From: a virus
Direction: 5' to 3' (one strand)
DNA length: 64,000 nucleotides
Virus record (IMG/VR): IMGVR_UViG_3300021138_001972
Span: 1 to 64,000 of that record
The notes under the pieces are model-generated. The model was not told where the DNA came from. It worked only from the letters and a program-made list of their open reading frames with translations, and ran no database searches. Numbering within the stretch: the stretch's first letter is position 1; the number at the start of each line of letters is the position of its first letter. Below are positions 24,086 through 32,571 of the stretch, in pieces. The position numbers and the translations under genes were made by a program.

Positions 24086-24428
24086 GCTATCATTACTGAT
24101 ACTCGCAGCTCTGCCACTGGCTGCTTGCCAAACAACCACAGTGGAAACCAAACCCGTGCAGCTGACCATCATACAGCCTGTAGATCCTCAGCCAGTTGAT
24201 CTGCTCAACGTGCATGTGAACGTGGTTACCAAGGGCAATGTCAATGATTTCATTGCCAAGGCCGCCACGGATCAAGGCACAGATAATCCAGTGTTCGTGG
24301 TGTTGGGTACCAAGGATTATCAAGCGCTTAGCTTGAACATTGCTGAACTCAAACGTTACATAGAGCAGGAACAAAAAATCATAGCGTACTACCGCAAGGC
24401 TACTGCCCAGGCTGCACCTGCTAATTAA
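24066..24428 (+). CDS. Probable outer-membrane spanin lipoprotein (Rz1-like)
   Basis: A 120-residue lipoprotein: signal sequence MESMLNKLSLLILAALPLAA then the lipobox Cys (LAAC, about residue 21). A Pro-rich stretch follows, then LNIAELKRYIEQEQKIIAYY, a helix that could pair with the i-spanin coiled coil. The start overlaps the i-spanin gene, the normal spanin arrangement. A second in-frame ATG three codons later is also possible. Longer than lambda Rz1 but similar to lipoproteins next to holins in T4-like marine phages. Confidence 0.72.
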   Translation: MESMLNKLSLLILAALPLAACQTTTVETKPVQLTIIQPVDPQPVDLLNVHVNVVTKGNVNDFIAKAATDQGTDNPVFVVLGTKDYQALSLNIAELKRYIEQEQKIIAYYRKATAQAAPAN

Positions 24429-24435
24429 ACGAAAA

Positions 24436-24443
24436 TATAAATA
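24436..24443 (+). promoter_or_regulatory. T4-type late promoter (TATAAATA)
   Basis: Perfect TATAAATA 26 nt before the ATG at 24470, leaving a short leader with CGGAG. Confidence 0.6.
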
Positions 24444-24469
24444 TCTCCGTAATAGCACGGAGCAACTTG

Positions 24470-25405
24470 ATGATCAAGAGACTGGGTCCAGATGATGAGG
24501 CCACGGCTGCCAAACAACCCAAGGCTATAGATGGCCTGCAGTTTGATAGCGATGACGATGGTAGCGATGATAACTTTGCTAACATCGGAGGCACAACTGC
24601 GCCGTCTGCTGCACCGTCTAGTAACACTGCAACCACAACCAATACCAGCACTAACATAACCATCAACACTGCCCCAGCCACAGCAGCACCAGGTATGGTC
24701 CCAGGCATGTCTCAACCCGGAATGGTCGGCGGCACTGCGCAACCAGGCATGGTAGGTGGCATGACCCCTGGTATCAGCGGAATGGCTCAGCCTGGCATGA
24801 TGGGCAGTATGAGCATGACAGCTGCACCTCCTCCGCCCCTGGCGCCGGCGGCTGCTCCTGGTACGCAAGCATTCGGTGGTGCGACAGCAGCAGGTGGGTC
24901 AGTCACAGCCAGCACAGAGTACGAGATAGCAGGACCGATCACCAATGCCATTGGCGCCAGTGATCTCGGTGCTATAGCAGATGTTGACAAGCAGATAGTG
25001 CATCGCAAGATGCTGCTGGAAGAAGCCCGCTTCCAGTTAGAAGAAGAACGTGAACGCCATCGCATGAAGATGGAGCTGCGCAAGGAACAGTTCCGCGAGG
25101 ATGAATTGCGCAGGGATGAGGAAAAGGAAGACAACAAGGAAGGTGAGCATTGGATGAAAGCCTATTGGCGTCCTGCCATGGGCTGGCTGTATATGGTCAT
25201 CTGCATGTTTGATTTCATCATAGCACCCATGCTCAGCATGGCTATGCCATTGTTTCTCAAATATCTAGGTGCTGCTACCGTTGCCTACACGCAGTGGCAA
25301 AGCCTTACGCTCAGCAATGGTGGATTGATCCACTTGGCATTTGGTGCTATCCTTGGCGTGACTGCCTGGACCCGAGGTCAGGAAAAGATAGCCAAGATGG
25401 GTTAA
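24470..25405 (+). CDS. Probable holin with long low-complexity N-terminus (3TM type)
   Basis: A 311-residue protein in three parts. Residues 1-150 are acidic then Thr/Ala/Pro/Met-rich low complexity (repeats such as QPGMVGG). Residues about 165-225 are a highly charged coiled coil (EEERERHRMKMELRKEQF). The last 85 residues read WRPAMGWLYMVICMFDFIIA, a second hydrophobic segment and HLAFGAILGVTAWTRGQEKI, like the three-helix holin superfamily, in which a WRP motif precedes the first helix. A holin makes the inner-membrane lesions that trigger lysis; spanins lie directly upstream. The long extension is unusual for a holin and could set timing. No endolysin gene is seen beside it. Confidence 0.72.
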   Translation: MIKRLGPDDEATAAKQPKAIDGLQFDSDDDGSDDNFANIGGTTAPSAAPSSNTATTTNTSTNITINTAPATAAPGMVPGMSQPGMVGGTAQPGMVGGMTPGISGMAQPGMMGSMSMTAAPPPPLAPAAAPGTQAFGGATAAGGSVTASTEYEIAGPITNAIGASDLGAIADVDKQIVHRKMLLEEARFQLEEERERHRMKMELRKEQFREDELRRDEEKEDNKEGEHWMKAYWRPAMGWLYMVICMFDFIIAPMLSMAMPLFLKYLGAATVAYTQWQSLTLSNGGLIHLAFGAILGVTAWTRGQEKIAKMG

Positions 25406-26877
25406 TCCCTGCAGAATACAGGGATACCGTACTCACTGGTAAATGCTTCTGCATCTGACTCTGAGTTGACCAGGGGCTGACCTTTTATGTTCAAGCTGGT
25501 ATTGACCAGCATGGGACATTCAGTCATGTTGTACCAACGCACCAACAGCTCCCAGAGTTTGGGATGCTGATGCCGGCCCACTGTCTGCAGCCTGCTGGTA
25601 CCATCCACATGCACGATGCCAGGAAACTGCTCAGGACTCTTGCAGCGCACGGTGTACTGCATGTAGCTATGATCCTGTCCCAGAATATCAAAGTAGCTGC
25701 CTGCCAGTTCTTCCAGTATCACTGGTGCGAACGGTCTGAAGCTCTCGCGCTTCTTGGCAGCATTCATCTTGTGCTTGATGTCTGGATCTCTGGGATCTCC
25801 CAGCAGGCTGCGGTTACCCAGCGCACGCGGGCCGAACTCTGCACGACCGTTGGCTATGCCGACCAGCTGTCCCATGCCCAGCACTGACAGCGCACGCTGC
25901 ACAGGATAGTCACCCGTGATGTTGTGGCCAAGATAGGGTCCGGTCCATTTGGTGTGCTCGCCATGGTAGGCCAGTGCTGCACCGAGGCTGTTGCCAGCAT
26001 CGCCGGGATTTGGCATGATCCACACGCGGTCCCAGATATTGCTGTATACCAGCATGCTGTTGGTCACGCAGTTCAACGCACAGCCGCCGCTGAGCACCAA
26101 GTTGTTGCTGCCCACGAGGTCGCGAGCATAGGCACAGATGCTGACCATGATGGTGGTGAATATCTGCTGTGCCGCAGCAGCGATGTCTGCTGCATTGGTC
26201 TCTTCAGGCAGCCACCATGCGCAGCCTCTGTGCAGGTTGTGCCGCAGCTTGAAGAAAGGCCAGCTGGCTGTGACTTCTATGAGGTCATCGCGCATCTGCT
26301 GCGCCAGCCGCTGCGGATCTCCCAGTGCTGCCAGGCCCATCATGATGTATTCTTCTTCGTTAGGTTTGAAACCGCAGCGCTGTGTCATAGCACTGTAGAA
26401 CAGCCCGAGGCTGTTGGGATAGCTGATGCTGGCACGCTTGTAGATCTCACTGTCACGACCTTCCCAGATGCTGAGCGTGTCCCATTCGCCTATGGCATCA
26501 ACTACCACGATGGCAGCGTCCCCGAAGCCACTGGTATAGAAACCACCGGCTGCATGGCTGTGATGATGGCTCACGGTCTTGATAGGAATGTGCTCGAGAA
26601 AGTTACCCTTGAGCTGTTTGCGTATGCTGGGTCCAAATGCGTCATCCCACTGCCCAGTATAGGCAGCGCGAGTCCTCAGCAGCCATGGTTTCTCATGCCA
26701 TATCAACAGATCTGGTTCGCCGTGTGTGAATGCTTCTCTGATCAGAGGCCAGCAGAGATTGGGATCGTTCTTGGATCTGCTGTAGCGCTCGGCATGTGCA
26801 GCAAACGCTATCTCGCCATTGCGTAACACGCTAACTGCTGCATCGTGCCCGCCTGCTGATATGCCCCAGATTATCAT
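25402..26877 (-). CDS. Carbamoyltransferase (NodU/TobZ family)
   Basis: Transfers a carbamoyl group from carbamoyl phosphate via carbamoyl-AMP to a hydroxyl on a sugar, antibiotic or modified base. The 491-residue protein has the N-terminal Kae1-like domain (ISAGGHDAAVSVL, HHHSHAAGGFYTSGF, VVVDAIGEWDT, LVLSGGCALNCVTNS) and the C-terminal YrdC-like carbamoyltransferase part (GRAEFGPRALGNRSLLGDPR, NTSLNIKGQPLV). Metal-binding His residues in the HHHSH motif are present. It converges on the holin gene with a 4-nt overlap. Related enzymes occur in T4-like phages, where sugar or hydroxymethyl-base carbamoylation has been proposed. Near the glycosyltransferase-like genes, a glycan target seems likely. 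Confidence 0.92.
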   Translation of the reverse strand: MIIWGISAGGHDAAVSVLRNGEIAFAAHAERYSRSKNDPNLCWPLIREAFTHGEPDLLIWHEKPWLLRTRAAYTGQWDDAFGPSIRKQLKGNFLEHIPIKTVSHHHSHAAGGFYTSGFGDAAIVVVDAIGEWDTLSIWEGRDSEIYKRASISYPNSLGLFYSAMTQRCGFKPNEEEYIMMGLAALGDPQRLAQQMRDDLIEVTASWPFFKLRHNLHRGCAWWLPEETNAADIAAAAQQIFTTIMVSICAYARDLVGSNNLVLSGGCALNCVTNSMLVYSNIWDRVWIMPNPGDAGNSLGAALAYHGEHTKWTGPYLGHNITGDYPVQRALSVLGMGQLVGIANGRAEFGPRALGNRSLLGDPRDPDIKHKMNAAKKRESFRPFAPVILEELAGSYFDILGQDHSYMQYTVRCKSPEQFPGIVHVDGTSRLQTVGRHQHPKLWELLVRWYNMTECPMLVNTSLNIKGQPLVNSESDAEAFTSEYGIPVFCRD

Positions 26878-26908
26878 TTTTCTCTCACTGCGTTTTTTAT
26901 TATGTAAG

Positions 26909-26914
26909 TATACT
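26909..26914 (+). promoter_or_regulatory. -10 box immediately before a start codon
   Basis: TATACT followed by GC and the ATG at 26917. No good -35 is visible. If used, the transcript would be leaderless. Confidence 0.35.
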
Positions 26915-26916
26915 GC

Positions 26917-28119
26917 ATGAACAAGATATATCTACTATACCATAGCCTATTTCAAGGCGTGCCAAGTTTAAACTGGCTACCCGCTCATATCGAGATGGAT
27001 GGTACTGAATTACACGAGGGACTCTGTCACGATCCTCTGTTTGAGTTCAAGGACATATCTAAAGTCGCTTCGCAAGATAACTGGTTATATGAGCTAAACT
27101 ATTTTTTCACACCTCAGGATTTTACAGATGACTGTACCATACTAGATAGAATAGTACATGATCAAAAATTAATGGAAGGTTTGCATCAAGGCAAGGGCAA
27201 AGTCTTGGTCAATCTCATGCATGAAGGATATTTTCCAGAACTCGTTGAACAGATGATTGGATTCTTACGCAGCAAAAACATACCGGATAATGCAGTGATA
27301 TGCGCGTCTGGCGCTGCCAATGCGGCAGACATATTCCCTGCACGAGGTATGATATACCAGACTATTTCAACTAGATATTTTGAAAGCAGAAGCACTAGAT
27401 GGATAAAGTGGGGAAATTTCTCTAGACAGCTTCGATCAAATGTTTCACGTAGATTTATCTGTTTCAATCGGCGTTTTCGATCACACAGATTACAGTTATT
27501 GGCATATCTACATGAAGCAGATGTGTTAGACCAATTCTATATAAGTTTTGGTCGCAGCGTGGAGGGTCTGGATGCCAAGCAGAGCGCAAGAGATTTTTGT
27601 AGAGATTTACCAGATGTGGAAAAAGTGATTAAGAACATTGATGCACTGTATGATAGATTGCCTTTCATCTTGGACAACAGTGTGTTAGATTACAATCTAG
27701 TAGATGAACACTTCAACAAAAACGTATTGCAGCTATATGCAGATAGCGGTATCAGTGTCATTTCAGAGACTCTGTTCCACACAGATTCCATCTTCCACTC
27801 AGAAAAAACCTATCATCCCATGCGCTATTGCCAACCTTTCATAATGGTCAATGCATCAGGCAGCTTAGCAACATTGCGCAGGGACGGTTATCGCACGTTT
27901 GGCGATTTCTGGGATGAAAGCTACGACGATATCAAGGATCACCATGCACGCATGCAGGCTATCATACAGCTGATTAAAGAAATAGCAGCTTGGTCAGATT
28001 CAAAATTTAAACAGTTTTTGATAGATAGCAGAGAGATCTGTTTGCACAATCTTCGCCTGCTTGAATCATGCCACGATCGCCTTGATTATATTGCTGATAT
28101 TTCTAAGATATTTGATTAA
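26917..28119 (+). CDS. Glycosyltransferase-like protein, paralogue 1 of 3
   Basis: A 400-residue protein that shares a C-terminal signature with the genes at 31246 and 34471: SVISETLFHTDSIFHSEKTY, then PFIMVNASGSLATLRRDGYR and FGDFWDESYDD. In exostosin- and fucosyltransferase-like GT-B proteins a similar SEK...G.P segment binds the nucleotide sugar, so a glycosyltransferase is the best guess. FICFNRRFRSHR corresponds to the NCLNR-HR segment of the paralogues. It is the only member on the plus strand and its codons look richer in A and T than its neighbours, so it may have a separate origin. It overlaps the convergent radical SAM gene by 4 nt. Confidence 0.72.
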   Translation: MNKIYLLYHSLFQGVPSLNWLPAHIEMDGTELHEGLCHDPLFEFKDISKVASQDNWLYELNYFFTPQDFTDDCTILDRIVHDQKLMEGLHQGKGKVLVNLMHEGYFPELVEQMIGFLRSKNIPDNAVICASGAANAADIFPARGMIYQTISTRYFESRSTRWIKWGNFSRQLRSNVSRRFICFNRRFRSHRLQLLAYLHEADVLDQFYISFGRSVEGLDAKQSARDFCRDLPDVEKVIKNIDALYDRLPFILDNSVLDYNLVDEHFNKNVLQLYADSGISVISETLFHTDSIFHSEKTYHPMRYCQPFIMVNASGSLATLRRDGYRTFGDFWDESYDDIKDHHARMQAIIQLIKEIAAWSDSKFKQFLIDSREICLHNLRLLESCHDRLDYIADISKIFD

Positions 28120-30059
28120 ACTAATTTCAGCTGCGCTTTGCCAAAGTTTCGGCGCCTTGCGTAGTATATGTTCTGCAGAAACACCTGCAGAGACATGGTA
28201 CGATCTTCTGGAAAATCCACCACGTATGCATCATATCTATTAGACAGCGGTTGATCTGATATGACATGATCCAAGAGATTGCTGTCAGTATGCAACTGCA
28301 TAGGGTACAGTGTGATACGGTCATATCGCACCACATAGGCCTCGGTAATCTTTCTCAGATCCAGCAAGGGCCTGATCATGTTTCCAGTGGGCAGAGCAGG
28401 CTCAAGCAGGTGTCCATATGTTTCTTCAACGTACATCTCCACAGCTGAGCAATACCTATGGTAGCTGCGGTCAGCATGCATGCGTAGATTGCTAAGATGT
28501 ATGAGATTCCATCCATGTATCCTAACCCCAGCTATTGGATCAACTGAGATGCTGCCAGTGGTCATCCAGCTGCGATATGCGTCCATAACAAGATCTCGTT
28601 CACTGCGCCACCAGGCTGCATTCTGTTCAAGCCATGTTTGGAATCCAATGTAGAATTCCTCGTAGCTTACAGCGCATGCCTTGCGCAAGAACCTACTATA
28701 CCATTGGCTGATGCCATTGATGTGCCAGGTGTTGATGAACCAGCTGAACTCTTGGCAAGACAGCATGTTGTCAAGAGGCAGGTCTCGAGTGCTGGTCACT
28801 ACTTCCACACCTTCTAATATAGCATCGCCCTCATCGTTGCCACTAAGATAATCATATACGGTAATGCTTGTGATGCTATTGGACTCACGCTGTGTGAGAT
28901 TCATCTCAGCATTCTCCAACAGCTGTGCTTGGAAGAATTCTATGCCGCTGTGTTGATTGATCTCCAACAGGCCCCAGACATTTCTACGCCAACTGTCTAC
29001 AGTCTCACCAGGTAAGCCCAGTATCAGTTCGGTGTTGACCGTGATGCCTTCGCGTTGGCACAGATCAAACACCTCGTTCAGCCGATTGATCTCTAGGTTC
29101 TTGCGCTTTATCTCACCGAGCACATGGTCGTCTAGGCTCTGCACGCTCAGAGTTAACCCATTGTTGAACCCGCGAGCAGTCAGCTTCTTGGCCAGCTTGA
29201 CCACATCTGCCTTTTGGTTCTTGGCCCAACTGAGCCCCATGCGACGCGGATAGCCGAATCGATCCTGCGTCCCTATGACTTTCTCCACTATTAGATTATC
29301 GCGTTCGATGAACATGCCAAAGTTGGCATCTGTGATGCTCATCCAATCGCACTCATGCTCGCCCATCCACTCTATCTCTGCAAACACCCGCTTGAGATCA
29401 AACTGCTTGACCTTGTTGTAGGTGAGGCTGCCCCAGTCACAGAAGGTGCACTGATAAGGGCAACCTCTGTTGGTCTCCAACGTGGCATTCCAAGTTACCG
29501 TGGGATTGTCAGCCATGATGCCATCAAACACGCCTGTGGTATAGGGGCTGGGGATCTGATCCAATCGGTCTATGCGCACTGCTGTGCCAGTGTCTACCAC
29601 ACGACCTTGGTCGTTCAGCAGCAGGCCTCTGACCGTGGGCAAAGCACCATGGTGCAGCAGATCAGCAAACGCTACCTCACCCTCCTTCTTGACCACTGCG
29701 TCAATGAAAGGATAGTGTTGGAATATGTCTGTGCTTTCCACGGGAGGTTCTGGTCCACCAAACACGATCTGGCAACGAGGATTATAGTCCTTGATCCTGC
29801 GAGCCAACTGGTAGTTGTAGCTTTTGTTCCAGATGTAGGTGCTGAAACCTATTGTATCACAGTCTGCCAGCTGCTTGTACACAGATTCTATGGGATCGCG
29901 TCGCCACACCAGCTGGTCCAGATGCCAGCGTTCGGTGATCAGGCTCATCCGGCTGGCGTAGGCCCACAGCACGCCTGCGCTGTAAGGTAGGTAGTAGGCA
30001 TTTAACTCGCGCGGACCCTGTGCGAAATTTGGCTGCACAAGGTTGAGCCTGCGTGTCAT
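28116..30059 (-). CDS. Cobalamin-binding-type radical SAM protein, copy A
   Basis: A 647-residue class B-like radical SAM enzyme. The first 130 residues are a Rossmann B12-binding-like domain (DTIGFSTYIWNKSYNYQLAR, IVFGGPEPPVEST). C200, C204 and C207 in NRGCPYQCTFCDWGS bind the radical SAM cluster. The C-terminal 250 residues are family-specific. Such enzymes often methylate unreactive carbons or rearrange rings in natural products and lipids. It is a paralogue of 32558-34474 (both contain LPYSAG near the N-terminus and GCPY.CTFCDWGS). The start overlaps the UDP-sugar dehydrogenase stop as ATGA. Substrate unknown; a sugar or glycan-linked target is suggested by neighbours. Confidence 0.88.
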   Translation of the reverse strand: MTRRLNLVQPNFAQGPRELNAYYLPYSAGVLWAYASRMSLITERWHLDQLVWRRDPIESVYKQLADCDTIGFSTYIWNKSYNYQLARRIKDYNPRCQIVFGGPEPPVESTDIFQHYPFIDAVVKKEGEVAFADLLHHGALPTVRGLLLNDQGRVVDTGTAVRIDRLDQIPSPYTTGVFDGIMADNPTVTWNATLETNRGCPYQCTFCDWGSLTYNKVKQFDLKRVFAEIEWMGEHECDWMSITDANFGMFIERDNLIVEKVIGTQDRFGYPRRMGLSWAKNQKADVVKLAKKLTARGFNNGLTLSVQSLDDHVLGEIKRKNLEINRLNEVFDLCQREGITVNTELILGLPGETVDSWRRNVWGLLEINQHSGIEFFQAQLLENAEMNLTQRESNSITSITVYDYLSGNDEGDAILEGVEVVTSTRDLPLDNMLSCQEFSWFINTWHINGISQWYSRFLRKACAVSYEEFYIGFQTWLEQNAAWWRSERDLVMDAYRSWMTTGSISVDPIAGVRIHGWNLIHLSNLRMHADRSYHRYCSAVEMYVEETYGHLLEPALPTGNMIRPLLDLRKITEAYVVRYDRITLYPMQLHTDSNLLDHVISDQPLSNRYDAYVVDFPEDRTMSLQVFLQNIYYARRRNFGKAQLKLV

Positions 30060-31222
30060 GCGCTGGGAATTTCTCTGGTGTTGCCATATGGTATGTAGTC
30101 AATGCCCTCGGGCACCTTGGAGCTCCGCCACGGATCTACTACCACGCTGCCCTGTGCCATCTGAGATAGCTGAGCTGTGTAATATCCCTGATGCGCCAGC
30201 AGATAGGCTGATGGTTCTGACGCTATCTCATCATACGCAACCGTTGCTCCCAGCTGTTCACAGTAGTATCCTACCAGCAGGCTGTAGCTGCCATCCGTAT
30301 ATGATACTCCGGGTTTGAAGCTCTTGCCCAGTATGATCACTGGCAGCTTATGGCTGGCCAATTCTCGAGCCAGATTCTCTGCTTGCACTTCGCGGGCACG
30401 CATGATGCTGTCAAACAGATCATAACCTAACTTGAGCTTTTCAGCCATGTGGCGCAGTGCTATGTTGTCTCTGGGATGGCAGGGGCCGCCGTCTCCCATG
30501 CCTGGTTTCATGTAGGCAGGTCCTGTGATGCGATAGCTGCTCTCGCTCAGTGCCCTGGCTACCACGTCCACATCCATGTTGCCGATGCGCTCTGCCACGT
30601 CCTGTATCATGTTGACCAAGCTCAGCTTGGCTGAGATGAAGGTGTTGTAGAATATCTTGGTGCTTTCCATCTCTTCCCAGGTACCCGTGACCATGCGAGG
30701 TGAGTTCTGCATCAGTGGTTTGTAGAACTGCATCAGCTGTTCCACTGCCATGTCGACACGCCCAGTAGCGTTGCCTATCATCACCATCTCGGGATTGACC
30801 ATGTCGTGGGCCACAGTGCCCATGGCTATGAGATAGGGATTATAGATCAAGCTGGCCTTGGTCAGATGCTTGGCCAGCTGTCGTCGAACCGTGCCGGGCA
30901 GCACCGTGCTGATCAGCACCACCGTCTTGCCATCAGCGTCCAGCTTATCCAGCTGATCCAACACACTAATAACCGTGCTGTAATCGAAATCCTTGTTGGG
31001 CAAGTGGCTGGTTGGTGCGCTGCCGTCGTACTGTGGATCATGCGGTGTCTGCACTGCTATGAATATTATGTCACCGTGTGCGACTATCTGTTCCAGCGTG
31101 CCCTGCCTTACCATCTGCGTGCTCACTGGTCGCACATCCATGCCCATGACATCATGTACCCGTGCCATGGCCTCTGCCACCGGCAAGCCCAGCTTGCCTA
31201 AACCTATAACGCTTGCTTTCAT
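30056..31222 (-). CDS. UDP-glucose/GDP-mannose dehydrogenase family protein
   Basis: Family members oxidise a nucleotide sugar twice with NAD+ to the uronic acid. The 388-residue protein has the N-terminal Rossmann start MKASVIGLGKLGLPVAEAMA, FIAVQTPHD, ISTVLPGTVR, the central helix with KIFYNTFISAKLSLVNMI and the catalytic Cys in GDGGPCHPRDNIALR (about residue 248). The C-terminal domain keeps LGKSFKPGVSYTDGS and VVVDPWR. All key motifs are present, so it is probably active. It is slightly shorter than the usual 400-450. AGAGGA precedes the ATG. It would supply a uronic acid precursor for the neighbouring glycosyltransferase-like proteins. Confidence 0.9.
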   Translation of the reverse strand: MKASVIGLGKLGLPVAEAMARVHDVMGMDVRPVSTQMVRQGTLEQIVAHGDIIFIAVQTPHDPQYDGSAPTSHLPNKDFDYSTVISVLDQLDKLDADGKTVVLISTVLPGTVRRQLAKHLTKASLIYNPYLIAMGTVAHDMVNPEMVMIGNATGRVDMAVEQLMQFYKPLMQNSPRMVTGTWEEMESTKIFYNTFISAKLSLVNMIQDVAERIGNMDVDVVARALSESSYRITGPAYMKPGMGDGGPCHPRDNIALRHMAEKLKLGYDLFDSIMRAREVQAENLARELASHKLPVIILGKSFKPGVSYTDGSYSLLVGYYCEQLGATVAYDEIASEPSAYLLAHQGYYTAQLSQMAQGSVVVDPWRSSKVPEGIDYIPYGNTREIPSA

Positions 31223-31245
31223 ATGATGGTCCTCTTGATTTTATA

Positions 31246-32457
31246 TTATGCCACGAATTCTTGCCAGATCGCAAGTAGTCGTTGATAGTCCTTGCTGTTT
31301 TCCCAGTGCTGCCATGCTAATCTATGGTTGTGTCGCAGCGCAGGTTCTGCGCGGGCAAACCATGCAGGCAGGTCCTGTATCTCATTGAGCTTGGCTATCT
31401 GCTCTACGATGGCATCGATTCTCGCCACAGTGTCCAAATGGTCATAGCTCTCATCCCAGAGCATGGGAAAAGTCTGGAAGCCCAGCTCGCGCAATCTGTG
31501 CAGAGTGCCAGGGTTGCCCAGGACCATGAATGGGCTGCTGCACAGCATGGGTTTGAACACCTTCTCGCCTATCAGCAGCTGATCATTGCCCACATAGGTC
31601 TCGGTTATCACGCTAAACCAGCTGCGCAGATAGATATCTTCGTTGAGATCATTGAAATGGTTAACGGTGAAATCAGTCTTGTCTACTGTCATGGGCAGCA
31701 CACTCTGCACGCGGCGCACTAGGCTATCGTCCAACAGCGTGCCATCTGGCAGCGCAGGCACGTCAGTGAAGCTGTCCATGCTGATCAAGCCCTGCGGCAC
31801 CAAACCCTGCTCAAACAGCTTGAGGAACAGCCAACGGCGATGCGGATGCAGCACCCTGTTAAGACAGTTGTAGAGCTTGGTATCGCTGTGTTTGGCCTGC
31901 AGCCATTGATCATAGCTCAGGGGTACCGTGCCACGGCGTCCAAGCATGTCAGTGATAGCATGCAGATTGAACAGGGTACTGAGCACCTGCATCTGTGGTT
32001 CTACGCCATTGAAATCACACCAAGAAATATGAGATTTTTCCGCTAAATGATCGCTGGTCATGTATATGATATTCTTGGCTGCTACGGCCCAGCGTGACGC
32101 TGTAGCATAGAACCAACTCCACAGATCAGGATCAGCGTTGCCTTCCTGGCTCTGATCAAATATCAGCAGCACCCTGCCGCGCTGTGCATCCCGCAGCACT
32201 GCCTCGGGCAGATAGCTCAGCGGGTCTTGGGCCCACTGAGCAGGTCTATGGAAGCAGCCAATGGGAAACACATAGTGCCTTGGCCGATTGGCCACGCTGT
32301 AAGCGGGCCAGTCTGTGGTAAGCTGTGCATGCACCCAAGAATCATGCAAGGGCCTAATGCCTTCGGTGGCCCACTGGTTACAGGCCAGCAGATTGCGACG
32401 ATTGTCAAGGTCTTCATAGACCATGCTGGGTGCTCTCATCTGCAGCAGCTGTGGCAT
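31246..32457 (-). CDS. Glycosyltransferase-like protein, paralogue 2 of 3
   Basis: A 403-residue protein with the signature shared by this trio: YNCLNRVLHPHRRWLFLKLF in the middle, then SVITETYVGNDQLLIGEKVF, PFMVLGNPGTLHRLRELGFQ and PMLWDESYDHL. The GEK...P...G.PG pattern resembles the nucleotide-sugar site of GT-B enzymes. It is part of the long minus-strand run; the start follows the 36-residue gene by 3 nt with AGGT before the ATG. Acceptor and donor are unknown. Confidence 0.75.
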   Translation of the reverse strand: MPQLLQMRAPSMVYEDLDNRRNLLACNQWATEGIRPLHDSWVHAQLTTDWPAYSVANRPRHYVFPIGCFHRPAQWAQDPLSYLPEAVLRDAQRGRVLLIFDQSQEGNADPDLWSWFYATASRWAVAAKNIIYMTSDHLAEKSHISWCDFNGVEPQMQVLSTLFNLHAITDMLGRRGTVPLSYDQWLQAKHSDTKLYNCLNRVLHPHRRWLFLKLFEQGLVPQGLISMDSFTDVPALPDGTLLDDSLVRRVQSVLPMTVDKTDFTVNHFNDLNEDIYLRSWFSVITETYVGNDQLLIGEKVFKPMLCSSPFMVLGNPGTLHRLRELGFQTFPMLWDESYDHLDTVARIDAIVEQIAKLNEIQDLPAWFARAEPALRHNHRLAWQHWENSKDYQRLLAIWQEFVA

Positions 32458-32460
32458 GTA

Positions 32461-32571
32461 TTACCTATAGATGAACGGATCGCGCGATCGCAATGCTGCC
32501 AAACGCTTCTTATAGGCACGGCGTTGCTTAAAACGATGCCAAGGTGTTAACAGCCAATTAATCAACCACAT
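32461..32571 (-). CDS. Conserved basic small protein (36 residues)
   Basis: Reads MWLINWLLTPWHRFKQRRAY, then KKRLAALRSRDPFIYR. An amphipathic or membrane-touching Trp-rich start followed by a basic helix and a DPFIY ending is a pattern I know from small proteins of T4-like marine phages. AGAGGAAG lies upstream of the ATG. It overlaps the stop of the B12-type radical SAM gene by 14 nt, so it is translated with the cluster. Function unknown. Confidence 0.7.
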   Translation of the reverse strand: MWLINWLLTPWHRFKQRRAYKKRLAALRSRDPFIYR

